In this document: piece by piece, positions 24,422-33,206 of the stretch
Layout of the letters: each line of letters opens with the position of its first letter
Position numbering within the stretch: position 1 is the stretch's first letter
The notes under the pieces: generated by a model
The model's input: the letters and a program-made list of their open reading frames with translations, nothing else
Told to the model about the DNA's origin: nothing
Database searches by the model: none
Made by a program: the position numbers and the translations under genes
Assembly (NCBI RefSeq): GCF_000382345.1
Contig: NZ_KB908076.1
Coordinates: 62,001 to 126,000 of the forward strand
Source: Massilia niastensis DSM 21313
GTDB lineage: Bacteria; Pseudomonadota; Gammaproteobacteria; Burkholderiales; Burkholderiaceae_D
DNA: 64,000 bases
Direction: 5' to 3'

Positions 24422-26149
24422 CTATTCGTTGGTGCAGCCGAGCACTTCTTCGAGGCTGGTCAAACCTTGTTTCACTTTCATCAGGCCGGAGCGGCGCAGC
24501 GAGTTCACGCCTTCCTTCTCGGCCTGGGCGGCGATCTGCATCGAATTGCCGTTTGCCAGGATCAATGCCTCGATCGCGGGCGTGATCGGCATGATCTGGT
24601 AGAGGCCGACCCGGCCCTTGTAGCCGGAGCCGAGGCAGCGGTCGCAGCCCACCGGGCCGTAGGGTTTCCAGCTGCCGTCGATGTCGGTCTCGCGGAAGCC
24701 GGCTCCCAGCATCGCCTCGTGGCTGATCTCGAGCGGCTGCTTGCAGGTGCACAGGCGGCGCGCCAGGCGCTGGGCCGTGATCAGGATCACCGAGGAGGCG
24801 ATGTTGAACGGCGCCACGCCCATGTTCATCAGGCGCGTCAGGGTCGAGGGCGCATCGTTGGTGTGCAGGGTGGAGAACACCATGTGGCCGGTCTGGGCGG
24901 CCTTGATCGCGATGTCGGCGGTCTCCAGGTCGCGGATCTCGCCGACCATGATGATGTCCGGATCCTGGCGCAGGAAGGACTTCAGCGCCACCGGGAAGGT
25001 CAGGCCGGCCTTGTCGTTGACGTTGACCTGGTTCACGCCGGGCAGGTTGATCTCGGCCGGGTCTTCCGCGGTCGAGATGTTGATGCCCGGCTTGTTCAGC
25101 AGGTTCAGGCAGCTGTACAGCGACACCGTCTTGCCGGAACCGGTCGGACCGGTCACCAGCACCATGCCGTAGGGACGGGTGATGGCGTCCAGCAGCAGGG
25201 CCTTCTGGTCGGGATCGTAGCCGAGCGCGTCGATGCCCATCTGCGCCTGGGTCGCATCCAGGATACGCATCACGGTCTTTTCGCCGAACAGGGTGGGCAG
25301 GGTGCTGACCCGGAAGTCGATGGTGCGGGTGGCCGACAGGATCAGGCGCATGCGGCCGTCCTGCGGCACGCGCTTTTCCGCGATGTCGAGGCGCGCCAGC
25401 ACCTTGATGCGCGAGACCAGCTTCTCGCGGATCGACAGCGGCGGCGAGGCGTGGTCGCGCAGCACGCCGTCCACGCGCAGGCGGATCCGGTAGTACTTTT
25501 CGTAGGGCTCGAAGTGGATGTCCGAGGCGCCCAGCTGCACCGCATCCATCAGGATCTTGTTCAGGAAGCGCACGATCGGCGCATCCTCGACCTCGTTGGC
25601 GGTGTCGACCGCCGCGAGCGGCTGCGCATCCTCCTCGGCGAACTCGATCTCGGTATCGTCGCCGGCCAGGTCGCTCAGGCTGTCGCCGGCGCTCTTGGCC
25701 ATGCCCGCCAGCAGCGCCAGCAGGGTGTCGTGCGGCACGATCACCGGTTCGACCGAGGCTTCGCTCTGGAACTTGATCTGGTCCAGGGCCTGGCTGTTGG
25801 TCGGGTCGGACAGGGCGACCGACAGCTTGTTGCCGCGCTTGGCCAGCGCGATCACGCGCTGGCCCTGCATCAGCTTGGCGTCGATGGCGGCCGCCGGCAG
25901 GGCCTCGACCGAGAAGGCCGACAGGTCGAGCAGCGGGTAGCCGAAGGTCTCGGCGCAGAACACGGCCAGCGCGGATGCGTCGATCGCGCCGCTGGCCAGC
26001 AGGACGTCGATGAAGGGCGTCTTGTCGGTGCTTGCCTTGCGTTGCAGCGCATCCGCCTGCACGGCGCTCAGGCGGCTGGCCTGGACCAGCGCGCGCGCCA
26101 GTCCCGACAGCGGGGTGCCTGTGGTCGTGTTAGGGAGGACTGCTGCCAT
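24422..26149 (-). CDS. pilB: type IV pilus assembly ATPase PilB
   Basis: A 575-residue extension ATPase. The N-terminal MshEN-like domain (about 20-150) is followed by a RecA-type core with Walker A GPTGSGKT, Asp box and Walker B IIMVGEIRDLETADIA. A zinc-binding tetracysteine set is present (CTCKQP and GCDRCLGSGYKGR). It hydrolyses ATP to power pilus extension at the inner membrane. It precedes pilC in one operon; the CNNM transporter gene upstream is on the same strand, 157 bases away. Start ATG 26149 has no strong ribosome site. Confidence 0.93.
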   Translation of the reverse strand: MAAVLPNTTTGTPLSGLARALVQASRLSAVQADALQRKASTDKTPFIDVLLASGAIDASALAVFCAETFGYPLLDLSAFSVEALPAAAIDAKLMQGQRVIALAKRGNKLSVALSDPTNSQALDQIKFQSEASVEPVIVPHDTLLALLAGMAKSAGDSLSDLAGDDTEIEFAEEDAQPLAAVDTANEVEDAPIVRFLNKILMDAVQLGASDIHFEPYEKYYRIRLRVDGVLRDHASPPLSIREKLVSRIKVLARLDIAEKRVPQDGRMRLILSATRTIDFRVSTLPTLFGEKTVMRILDATQAQMGIDALGYDPDQKALLLDAITRPYGMVLVTGPTGSGKTVSLYSCLNLLNKPGINISTAEDPAEINLPGVNQVNVNDKAGLTFPVALKSFLRQDPDIIMVGEIRDLETADIAIKAAQTGHMVFSTLHTNDAPSTLTRLMNMGVAPFNIASSVILITAQRLARRLCTCKQPLEISHEAMLGAGFRETDIDGSWKPYGPVGCDRCLGSGYKGRVGLYQIMPITPAIEALILANGNSMQIAAQAEKEGVNSLRRSGLMKVKQGLTSLEEVLGCTNE

Positions 26150-26306
26150 AAACGCTGTGTTGTGAGGAGAAGCGACGTGGGCGCCGGGCCTGGGCGGCAG
26201 ACTGGCGGACTCTACGGATGATGCCTATAGGCATCAAATTTGTAAAGTATTTGCTGTCCGGGAAGATGCGTGCGCACCACGTAGACGAAAAGGCATGCAG
26301 GATCGC

Positions 26307-27605
26307 CTAGAAAGATAGTAAGCGTCTTGATGCAACCGGGCGTAACAGCTTGACGATCCGGATGGCCTGGTTCTGGACCTGGACCACTTCGATCACGCAA
26401 TTGCCGATCCTGAGCGCGATCGGGGCCTCGGGAATTTCCTGCAGGTGTTCCAGCAGCAGGCCGTTGACGGTCCTGGGGCCGTCCAGGGGCAGGTCGAGGC
26501 CGAGCTTCTTGTTGATGTCGCGCAAGGGAGTACTGCCTTCGAGCAGGCATTCGCCCTTGGCGTTCCAGCCCACCGAATCGCCGCGCGCGGTGCCGGGCAC
26601 CGAGGTGGTGAAGTTGCCGATCATTTCCTCGATGATATCGTCGAGGGTGACCAGGCCCTGCACCTCGCCGTATTCGTCGACGATGATGCCGAGGCGTTCG
26701 CGCTGTTCCTGGAATTGCTGCAGCTGGTCGAGGGCCCCGGTGTCCTGGGGGATGAAGTAGGGCGCGACCAGCAGTTCGCGCAGGTGGTCCTTGGTCAGGT
26801 CCTCGGCCTCGCGCAGCAGGCCGACCGCCTTGCGCACGTGCAGGATGCCGACGATGCGGTTGATCTCGCCTTCGCAGACGGGCAGCTTGTTGTGGTAGCA
26901 GGTGGTCAGTTCCTCGAGGATGGTCTCGAGCGGATCGGACAGGTCGAGCGCCTCGATCTGGGTGCGCGGGATCATGATGTCGTCGACCGTGACGGTGTCC
27001 AGGTCGAACAGGTTGAGCAGGATGCTGCGGTGCTTCTGCGGGATGAAATTGCCGCCTTCGAGCACGATCGAGCGCAGTTCCTCGGGCGACAGGCGGGTCT
27101 GGCGGGCGTCGGCGCCGGTGCGGATGCGGAACAGGCGCAGCAGGCCGAACACGAACAGGTTCACGAACCAGATCAGGGGCCGCGCCATGCGCATCAGGGT
27201 CTGGAGCGGCAGGCTGGTGGCGATCGAGATCGGTTCCGGGTAGGTGGCGCCGATGACCTTGGGCGCGACTTCGGCGAACACGATCAGCAGGAAGGCGACG
27301 ATGGCGGCGGCGGCCGTGATCACGCCCTCCTCGTTGCCGAACAGTTCGATGGCGACCACGGTGACCAGGGCGGCGGCCATGGCGTTGAGCAGGATGTTGG
27401 CGATCAGGACCAGGGACAGGAAGCGGTCGGTGCGTTCCAGCAGTTTCAGTGTCGTGATCGCGCCGCGGTTGCCGCGCTCGGCCAGGTGGCGCAGGCGGTA
27501 CTTGTTCGAGGCCATCAGGGCGGTTTCCGCCATGGCGAAGAATGCGGACAGGAGAATCAGGAGGACCAGTGCGAGGACGGGCACCCACAGCGGGACGGAA
27601 TCCAA
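26307..27605 (-). CDS. HlyC/CorC (CNNM) family transporter with CBS pair
   Basis: A 432-residue protein: a DUF21/CNNM transmembrane domain with about four helices (residues 5-175), a CBS-pair domain (about 205-325, motif VDDIMIPRTQIEALD and IVDEYGEVQGLVTLDD) and a CorC_HlyC C-terminal domain (about 345-425). Members handle Mg/Co efflux or cation homeostasis. The first codon is TTG (27603-27605), because the predicted first membrane helix begins immediately and no ATG lies close upstream; GGTGAG lies before it. It neighbours pilB, as in related genomes where this gene is often next to the pil cluster. Confidence 0.85.
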   Translation of the reverse strand: MDSVPLWVPVLALVLLILLSAFFAMAETALMASNKYRLRHLAERGNRGAITTLKLLERTDRFLSLVLIANILLNAMAAALVTVVAIELFGNEEGVITAAAAIVAFLLIVFAEVAPKVIGATYPEPISIATSLPLQTLMRMARPLIWFVNLFVFGLLRLFRIRTGADARQTRLSPEELRSIVLEGGNFIPQKHRSILLNLFDLDTVTVDDIMIPRTQIEALDLSDPLETILEELTTCYHNKLPVCEGEINRIVGILHVRKAVGLLREAEDLTKDHLRELLVAPYFIPQDTGALDQLQQFQEQRERLGIIVDEYGEVQGLVTLDDIIEEMIGNFTTSVPGTARGDSVGWNAKGECLLEGSTPLRDINKKLGLDLPLDGPRTVNGLLLEHLQEIPEAPIALRIGNCVIEVVQVQNQAIRIVKLLRPVASRRLLSF

Positions 27606-27724
27606 GGCTCACCGTGAAGAAGCTTGCTGGGAACTGGGCAACGGGGGCGCCAGCGCGGTGCGGCTTGTGGGCCGCGTAGTTGATTCTAAGTTAACTGTTT
27701 AGGTGGTGCAAGCGGACGTCTTGA

Positions 27725-28282
27725 TTAATTCCACCAGTGGCAGGTGGAGCCGACGGACGGCAGGCGGGCCTGGATGGCTTCGTGGATGATGCCCGCCTCC
27801 AAGGCTTCCTCGGCGGTGAAGATGCGGGCATTGCCGGTCAGGTTGCAGCGGATGTCGGTCTCGCGGCCCGCCTCGCGCGTGGCTTCGACGAAGACGGTGG
27901 CGTAGCGTTCGGCATCGAAGTCGAGGCAGTCGCGCCATTCCGACACGCGCGCGTGGTCGGCCGCCACCAGGTTGCCGAAGCCCCAGTGCAGCGGGTGGAT
28001 GAGGAAGCGGGTGCCGGGGCAGGCGTAGCGTTTCTGCCCGGCCAGGAAGATCACCACGCCGACCGATTCGACGCTGCCGATGTTGTGGGTGATGAGGGGC
28101 AGCGGCAACGATTTCAGGAAGAAATACAGCGCGAAGCCGGCCGTCATGTTGCCGCCCTCGGTCGACATGTGCAGTTCGAGTTCGGTGGCGCCGTTCTGCA
28201 GGGCCTGCAGGCAGCAGTTACGGATCGTGCACGCGGAATTGTGGTTGATCGGCCCGATGAAGTGAACGATGTGCAATGACAT
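27725..28282 (-). CDS. orphan ClpP-like serine peptidase with changed catalytic Asp
   Basis: A 185-residue protein with the ClpP/crotonase-type peptidase fold. MSTEGGNMTAG matches the ClpP substrate strand, IGSVESVGVVIFLAG carries the nucleophile S73 (ClpP GQAASMGA-type site), and FLIHPLHWG carries H96. The usual catalytic Asp before the TAEEALEAG helix is replaced (A152 at the aligned place), so the triad looks incomplete. No ClpX, ClpA or Lon-like ATPase is nearby. It may be a specialised or inactive ClpP paralogue. ATG 28282 is followed at once by the first beta strand (LHIVHFIGPI). Confidence 0.75.
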   Translation of the reverse strand: MSLHIVHFIGPINHNSACTIRNCCLQALQNGATELELHMSTEGGNMTAGFALYFFLKSLPLPLITHNIGSVESVGVVIFLAGQKRYACPGTRFLIHPLHWGFGNLVAADHARVSEWRDCLDFDAERYATVFVEATREAGRETDIRCNLTGNARIFTAEEALEAGIIHEAIQARLPSVGSTCHWWN

Positions 28283-28319
28283 AGGTGCTCCCGATGCGGT
28301 GCACCCAGCATAGCAAAAT

Positions 28320-30140
28320 TCACTGCCGGGCAGCGCCTCCCTCGACCGCCGGGGGCGCCGGCCGGCAGGCCAGGTCGGGCAACTCCTGCACCGGCACCCG
28401 CTGGCCGGCGATCTCGAGGTCGCCCATGGCGGGCGGGACGACCCGGACCTTGCCGTCACGCAGGGCCTGGCGCAAGGCGGGGCAGGTGACCAGCTGCGGC
28501 GGAAGGCTTCCCACCGCTTGCCACCGGTCCGGCCCGGCTTCACGGAATACGGCCGTCTCGAACGGCTCGGCGCCGACCAGGATGACTTCCGGCCTGGCAT
28601 CGCCGCCGAGGTCGAGCACGAAGGCGTCGCAGGCGATGCCCGGCTGGCGCAGGCAGGCCGGCCGTTCCTGCGGCGCCGGGGCCCGGGTCCAGTCCGACGC
28701 CAGGAAACTGTCGGGCAGGCGCGCACCCTGGGGGTAGACGCGCAGGTTGTCGGCAAGGTCGAGGGGACGCTGCGGCGGCCGGGGCGACTCGGACTGCTGC
28801 AGCTGCGCAAGGCGGGCGCGCACCAGGGCCTGGTCCGGCCCGGTCGCATTCGCTTCCAGGCGGGCCAGCGCCTCGCGCCCGAAGCGCCCGCCGTGCTGGT
28901 GCAGGTAGGCGAAGTCGAATTTCTCCAGGGGCAGCCTGCCGGCCTCGAGCCGGGCCAGCTGGTCCTTGACCGACAGGCGGGCCGGATCGGCCACCGGCGA
29001 GAACAGCGCCAGGAGGACGCCCAGCACCACGAAGGCGGTGGCGATGTTGACGCCCGCGATGCCGCGCAGCCCGCCCTTGCGCAGGGCCGCCGCCGCATAG
29101 CCGCCCGCATAGCAGCTGGCCACCAGCAGGCAGGCCGTGGCGATGATGCGGTCGTTCGTCCAGCCATGCTCGTGCACGCGCAGCGCCAGCGCGTAGATGG
29201 CCAGCGCGGCCAGCGGCGCCAGCAGGATGCTGGCGACCCGCGCCGACAGCGCGACCACGCGCGCCGCCGGCGTCGCGCCGTCCTGCCAGGCCGCATTGAT
29301 CAGGATGACGAAGGCGGCCATGGCGCCCAGCAGCACGGCGGCGGCGCTGCGCGTCGCCCACAGCGGTTCCAGCCCGGTGAACGGCAGGATGCCGATGAAG
29401 CCGGCGACCAGCAGGGCCAGCACCGGCAGGATCCAGGCCAGCAGGACGTGCGCGAGGTTGCGGATTCCGCGCACGATGCCCGGCTTGACGTCGGTCAGGT
29501 GCATGGCGCACGCGAAGGCGAAGGCGGTGACGGGAATCGCGAACCAGGCATGCCCGGCCAGCCTTTGCATGAAGTCGAGCCGGACCAGCTGGAACAGCGC
29601 GGCGCCGAGCTGCAGCGCCACCCAGGCCGCGCCCACGAACAGGGTGCTGAACGCGAGCTGCACGCCGAGTTTCCAGGCCAGTTCGAAATACGTGGCGTAT
29701 GACGCGATGCGGCGCCGGTCGTGGCTTCCGGACAGCACCAGCGCATGGGCGATGAACAGGCCGGCCGCCAGGAAGACGGACAGTTCCATCGATGGCGTCA
29801 CGGGCCGCCACGGCTGCGGGTCGGGCATGCCGGCGGCGCGCCAGACATCGTAGACGCCGAACGCGGCCGTCACCGCCGCCGCGATGCCGGCCCAGGGCAG
29901 GAGCCGGCGCCGCGGCATATGGCCCAGGCCGCTGATCAGGAGCACCGGCGCCAGCAGCGCGGCCAGCACCAGCGGCGCGAACAGGAGCGGCTCGGTCGCC
30001 GGCCAGGCGGCGTTTTTCGCCGCCCGGTACAGCAGGTACAGCACCAGCCCCTGGCCCAGGCCGATCCCGATCCGCGTGGCGCCGAGCCAGGCTGGGTGGT
30101 CATGGTCGTCGGGAGCGGCAGGTGGCGAGGGGGAATGCAT
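28320..30140 (-). CDS. DUF4153 polytopic membrane protein
   Basis: A 606-residue protein with about eleven hydrophobic segments in its first 400 residues and a large soluble C-terminus of about 200 residues, which includes an ARPEVILVGAEPFETAVF FG-GAP-like beta segment. The DUF4153 signature DVKPGIVRGIRNLAHVLLAW is present. Function of the family is unknown; it is a candidate envelope or signalling membrane protein. It is 37 bases upstream of the ClpP-like gene, on the same strand, so the two may be co-transcribed. Confidence 0.75.
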   Translation of the reverse strand: MHSPSPPAAPDDHDHPAWLGATRIGIGLGQGLVLYLLYRAAKNAAWPATEPLLFAPLVLAALLAPVLLISGLGHMPRRRLLPWAGIAAAVTAAFGVYDVWRAAGMPDPQPWRPVTPSMELSVFLAAGLFIAHALVLSGSHDRRRIASYATYFELAWKLGVQLAFSTLFVGAAWVALQLGAALFQLVRLDFMQRLAGHAWFAIPVTAFAFACAMHLTDVKPGIVRGIRNLAHVLLAWILPVLALLVAGFIGILPFTGLEPLWATRSAAAVLLGAMAAFVILINAAWQDGATPAARVVALSARVASILLAPLAALAIYALALRVHEHGWTNDRIIATACLLVASCYAGGYAAAALRKGGLRGIAGVNIATAFVVLGVLLALFSPVADPARLSVKDQLARLEAGRLPLEKFDFAYLHQHGGRFGREALARLEANATGPDQALVRARLAQLQQSESPRPPQRPLDLADNLRVYPQGARLPDSFLASDWTRAPAPQERPACLRQPGIACDAFVLDLGGDARPEVILVGAEPFETAVFREAGPDRWQAVGSLPPQLVTCPALRQALRDGKVRVVPPAMGDLEIAGQRVPVQELPDLACRPAPPAVEGGAARQ

Positions 30141-30202
30141 GGGCGGTGATCCAGTTGTGAATCGGAAATCTTACTGCAAACTGGAAAAACACCGCAGGAC
30201 CG

Positions 30203-30559
30203 CTAGCTCCCGCGATAGGTCGAGTACGACCAGGGCGTCATCACCAGCGGCACGTGGTAGTTCTGGCCGGGGTCGGCGATCCCGAAGGCGATCGTGATGC
30301 GGTCGAGAAATCGCGGTTCCGGCAATTCCACGCCCAGGGCGGCAAAATAGTCGCCGGCCCCGAAGACCAGTTCATAGCGTCCCGGTTGCAGCATGGCGCC
30401 TTCCAGCAAGGGCTTGTCGCAGCGTCCGTCGCTGTTGGTGACCGCGCTGCGCAACAGGGTGGGGCCGCTGTCGTCGTAGACCGCGTACAGTTCCACCTTG
30501 ACGCCCGCGCCGGGGCGGCCGTGCGCGGTGTCGAGCACGTGGGTGCTGAGTTTGCCCAT
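30203..30559 (-). CDS. uraH: 5-hydroxyisourate hydrolase (transthyretin-like)
   Basis: A 118-residue HIUase that opens 5-hydroxyisourate to OHCU in urate catabolism. The N-terminus LSTHVLDTAHGRPG contains the first catalytic His, RYELVFGAGDYF supplies the Arg, and the C-terminus ends with the diagnostic YRGS tetrapeptide. ATG 30557-30559 is preceded by AGGAGACAGG; an upstream in-frame Met would add an unlikely tail. It is divergent from puuE, 106 bases away, with a dyad region in between. Confidence 0.95.
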   Translation of the reverse strand: MGKLSTHVLDTAHGRPGAGVKVELYAVYDDSGPTLLRSAVTNSDGRCDKPLLEGAMLQPGRYELVFGAGDYFAALGVELPEPRFLDRITIAFGIADPGQNYHVPLVMTPWSYSTYRGS

Positions 30560-30601
30560 CCTGTCTCCTATATGTGAACGCTGAACTGGCGTATGCGAGT
30601 A

Positions 30602-30645
30602 ATCATATACCGTTGTGCTTCCTGCAATATATGATCGTTCATATA
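30602..30645. promoter_or_regulatory. dyad cluster between uraH and puuE
   Basis: ATCATATA (30602-30609) is the exact complement of TATATGAT (30628-30635), and TATATGA (30628-30634) pairs with TCATATA (30639-30645) around TCGT. A third half-site, TATATG, lies at 30569-30574. The shared arms suggest one regulator controls both divergent genes. Regulator identity (GntR-, TetR- or MarR-type) is not decided. Confidence 0.5.
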
Positions 30646-30665
30646 CCTCACCACCCTTCGTTCCC

Positions 30666-31619
30666 ATGGACACTTACGCCAATTACCCGCGCGACCTGGT
30701 CGGCTACGGCCGTACGCCTCCCCATCCGCAGTGGCCGGGCGAAGCCCGGATGGCGCTGCAGTTCGTGCTGAACTACGAGGAAGGGGGCGAGAACAGCGTG
30801 CTGCACGGCGACCCGGCCTCGGAAACCTTCCTGTCCGAGATGATCGGCGCCAGCGCCTTCCCGATGCGCCACATGAGCATGGAGTCGCTCTACGAGTATG
30901 GTTCGCGCGCCGGCCTGTGGCGGGTGCTGCGCCTGTTCGAGGAGCGCGGCCTGCCGCTGACCGTGTTCGGGGTGGCGATGGCGCTCAAGCGCCATCCGGA
31001 GGCGGTGGCGGCCTTCCGCGAGCTCGGGCACGAGATCGCCTGCCACGGCCTGCGCTGGATCTCCTACCAGAACGTGGACGAGGCCACCGAGCGGGCCCAC
31101 ATGAAGGAGGCGGTCGAGATCATCCGCGACCTGACCGGCGCCGCGCCGCTGGGCTGGTACACCGGGCGCGACTCGCCGAACACCCGGCGCCTGGTGGTCG
31201 AGCACGGCGGCTTCGCCTACGACGCCGACCACTATGGCGACGACTTGCCGTTCTGGCAGCAGGTCGAGACCCAGAACGACCGCGGCGAGGCGTTCAGCGT
31301 GCCGCACCTGGTGGTGCCGTACACGCTCGACACCAACGACATGCGCTTCGCCGCCATGCAGGGCTTTAATTCCGGCACCCAGTTCTTCGACTACCTGAAG
31401 GATGCCTTCGACGTGCTGTACGCCGAGGGCGACCCGAACGGCCTGAACCAGCCGAAGATGCTGTCGATCGGCCTGCATTGCCGGCTGATCGGGCGGCCGG
31501 CGCGGGCGGCGGCGCTGGCGCGCTTCCTCGATTACGTGTTGCGGCACAACCATGTCTGGATCGCGCGCCGCATCGATATCGCCAATCACTGGAAAACGGT
31601 GCACCCTTATCTAGAATGA
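30666..31619 (+). CDS. puuE: PuuE-type allantoinase (polysaccharide-deacetylase fold)
   Basis: A 317-residue metal-independent-type allantoinase that opens allantoin to allantoate. It has the N-terminus YPRDLVGYGRTPPHPQWPG, and the motifs LNYEEGGENSVLHGD and WYTGRDSPNTRRLVVEHGGF that define PuuE. Length is normal (about 310). Start ATG 30666. It precedes xdhABC by 116 bases and is divergent from uraH, so it fits ureide production. No allantoate amidohydrolase is in the window. Confidence 0.93.
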   Translation: MDTYANYPRDLVGYGRTPPHPQWPGEARMALQFVLNYEEGGENSVLHGDPASETFLSEMIGASAFPMRHMSMESLYEYGSRAGLWRVLRLFEERGLPLTVFGVAMALKRHPEAVAAFRELGHEIACHGLRWISYQNVDEATERAHMKEAVEIIRDLTGAAPLGWYTGRDSPNTRRLVVEHGGFAYDADHYGDDLPFWQQVETQNDRGEAFSVPHLVVPYTLDTNDMRFAAMQGFNSGTQFFDYLKDAFDVLYAEGDPNGLNQPKMLSIGLHCRLIGRPARAAALARFLDYVLRHNHVWIARRIDIANHWKTVHPYLE

Positions 31620-31647
31620 AAGGAAAGGGATTGCCCGTAGTTATGCG

Positions 31648-31675
31648 AATTCTCTGATAATCAATATCAGGAATT
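31648..31675. promoter_or_regulatory. dyad upstream of xdhABC
   Basis: CTGATA (31654-31659) and TATCAG (31665-31670) flank five bases; AATTC (31648-31652) and GAATT (31671-31675) extend the pairing with one extra base. It lies 60 bases before the xdhA start and may be an operator for a purine-responsive repressor. Confidence 0.5.
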
Positions 31676-31735
31676 GAGTATATGAGGAAAGGCCGTCAAT
31701 GGTAGCCTTCCGCCCCTGGTAACAGCGAGACAAGC

Positions 31736-33196
31736 ATGTCAGAACCGATCCGATTCTTTTACCGCGGCGCCGTCCATGAAGTGCGCGACGCGGCCCCGAC
31801 GCAGACCATCCTGCAGCACCTGCGGGAGGACCTGCATTGCACGGGCACCAAGGAAGGCTGCGCCGAAGGCGACTGCGGCGCCTGCACCGTGGTGATCGGT
31901 TCGCTGGAAGAGGGCGAACTCAGGCTGCAGGCCGTGAATTCCTGCATCCAGTTCACCCCCACGCTGGACGGCAAGGCGCTGTTCTCGGTCGAGGACCTGC
32001 AGCAGCCGGACGGCAGCCTGCACCCGGTGCAGCAGGCGCTGGTCGAGTGCCATGGTTCGCAATGCGGCTTCTGCACCCCGGGTTTCGCCATGTCGCTGTG
32101 GGGCATGTACCTGAAGCAGGAGGGACGCCCGCCCTCGCGCTGCGAGATCAACGACGCGCTCTCGGGCAACCTGTGCCGCTGCACCGGCTACCGGCCGATC
32201 ATCGACGCCGCGCGCCGCATGGTCGAGCTGCCGCCGGTGGGCTTCGACCGCGCCGCGCTGGCCGGGCGCCTGCGCGCCCTGCAGCGCAGCCATGGCTTCA
32301 GCTATGCGGCGCAGGGGCAGCGCTTCCACGCGCCGCGCACCCTGGACGAGCTGGCGCGGCTGCGCGCGGAATACCCGACGGCCGTGCTGCTGGCCGGGTC
32401 GACCGACGTCGGCCTGTGGGTCACCAAGCAGATGCGCGTCCTGGAGGACATCATCTACCTCGGCCAGGTCGAGGCGCTCAAGACCGTCCATGAGGCGGAC
32501 GGCATGCTGGAGATCGGCGCCGGCGCCAGCCTGGAAGACGCCTACGCGGCGGTGTGCCGCCATTACCCGGACGAGTTGTCCGAACTGTGGCAGCGCTTCG
32601 CCTCGCTGCCGATCCGCCATGCGGGTACCTTGGGCGGCAATGTCGCCAACGGCTCGCCGATCGGCGATTCCATGCCCTGGCTGATCGCCCTCGGCGCCCA
32701 GTTGGTGCTGGGCGGCGCGGACGGCGAGCGCGTGCTGGCGCTCGAGGAGTTCTATCTCGGCTACCAGCGGAAGGACCTGCGCCCGGGCGAATTCGTGCGC
32801 GCATTGCGGGTGCCGCTGCCGCGCGCCGGACTGCGTTTTCGCACCTATAAGCTGGCCAAGCGCTTCGACCAGGACATCTCCGCGGTGTGCGCCGCCTTCG
32901 CCATCACCCTCGACGGCGATGTCATTGCCAGTGCGCGCATCGCCTTCGGCGGCATGGCGGAGACGCCGAAGCGCGCCGCCGGCGCCGAAAGCCAGCTCGC
33001 AGGCCAGCCCTGGAACGAGGACACGCTGCGCGCGGCGATGGCCGCGCTGGCGCAGGATTACACGCCCCTGAGCGACATGCGCGCCTCCAGCACGTATCGT
33101 ATGCAGGCGGCCCGGAACCTGCTGCGCCGCTTCTGGTTCGAGACGCGCACGGCCGATCCGCTGCCGGCCGGCGCCGTCAATGCCTTCGCGGCCTGA
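31736..33196 (+). CDS. xdhA: xanthine dehydrogenase small subunit (2Fe-2S and FAD)
   Basis: A 486-residue subunit. Residues 1-170 carry two 2Fe-2S clusters: first [16 protein letters not shown], second CGFCTPG and CRCTGY. Residues about 190-480 form the FAD domain with [13 protein letters not shown] and [17 protein letters not shown]. It passes electrons from the Mo centre of XdhB to NAD+. ATG 31736 follows ACAAGC weakly. xdhB starts 10 bases after its stop; a GAGGAG lies before that start. Confidence 0.95.
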   Translation: MSEPIRFFYRGAVHEVRDAAPTQTILQHLREDLHCTGTKEGCAEGDCGACTVVIGSLEEGELRLQAVNSCIQFTPTLDGKALFSVEDLQQPDGSLHPVQQALVECHGSQCGFCTPGFAMSLWGMYLKQEGRPPSRCEINDALSGNLCRCTGYRPIIDAARRMVELPPVGFDRAALAGRLRALQRSHGFSYAAQGQRFHAPRTLDELARLRAEYPTAVLLAGSTDVGLWVTKQMRVLEDIIYLGQVEALKTVHEADGMLEIGAGASLEDAYAAVCRHYPDELSELWQRFASLPIRHAGTLGGNVANGSPIGDSMPWLIALGAQLVLGGADGERVLALEEFYLGYQRKDLRPGEFVRALRVPLPRAGLRFRTYKLAKRFDQDISAVCAAFAITLDGDVIASARIAFGGMAETPKRAAGAESQLAGQPWNEDTLRAAMAALAQDYTPLSDMRASSTYRMQAARNLLRRFWFETRTADPLPAGAVNAFAA

Positions 33197-33206
33197 GGAG
33201 AACACC

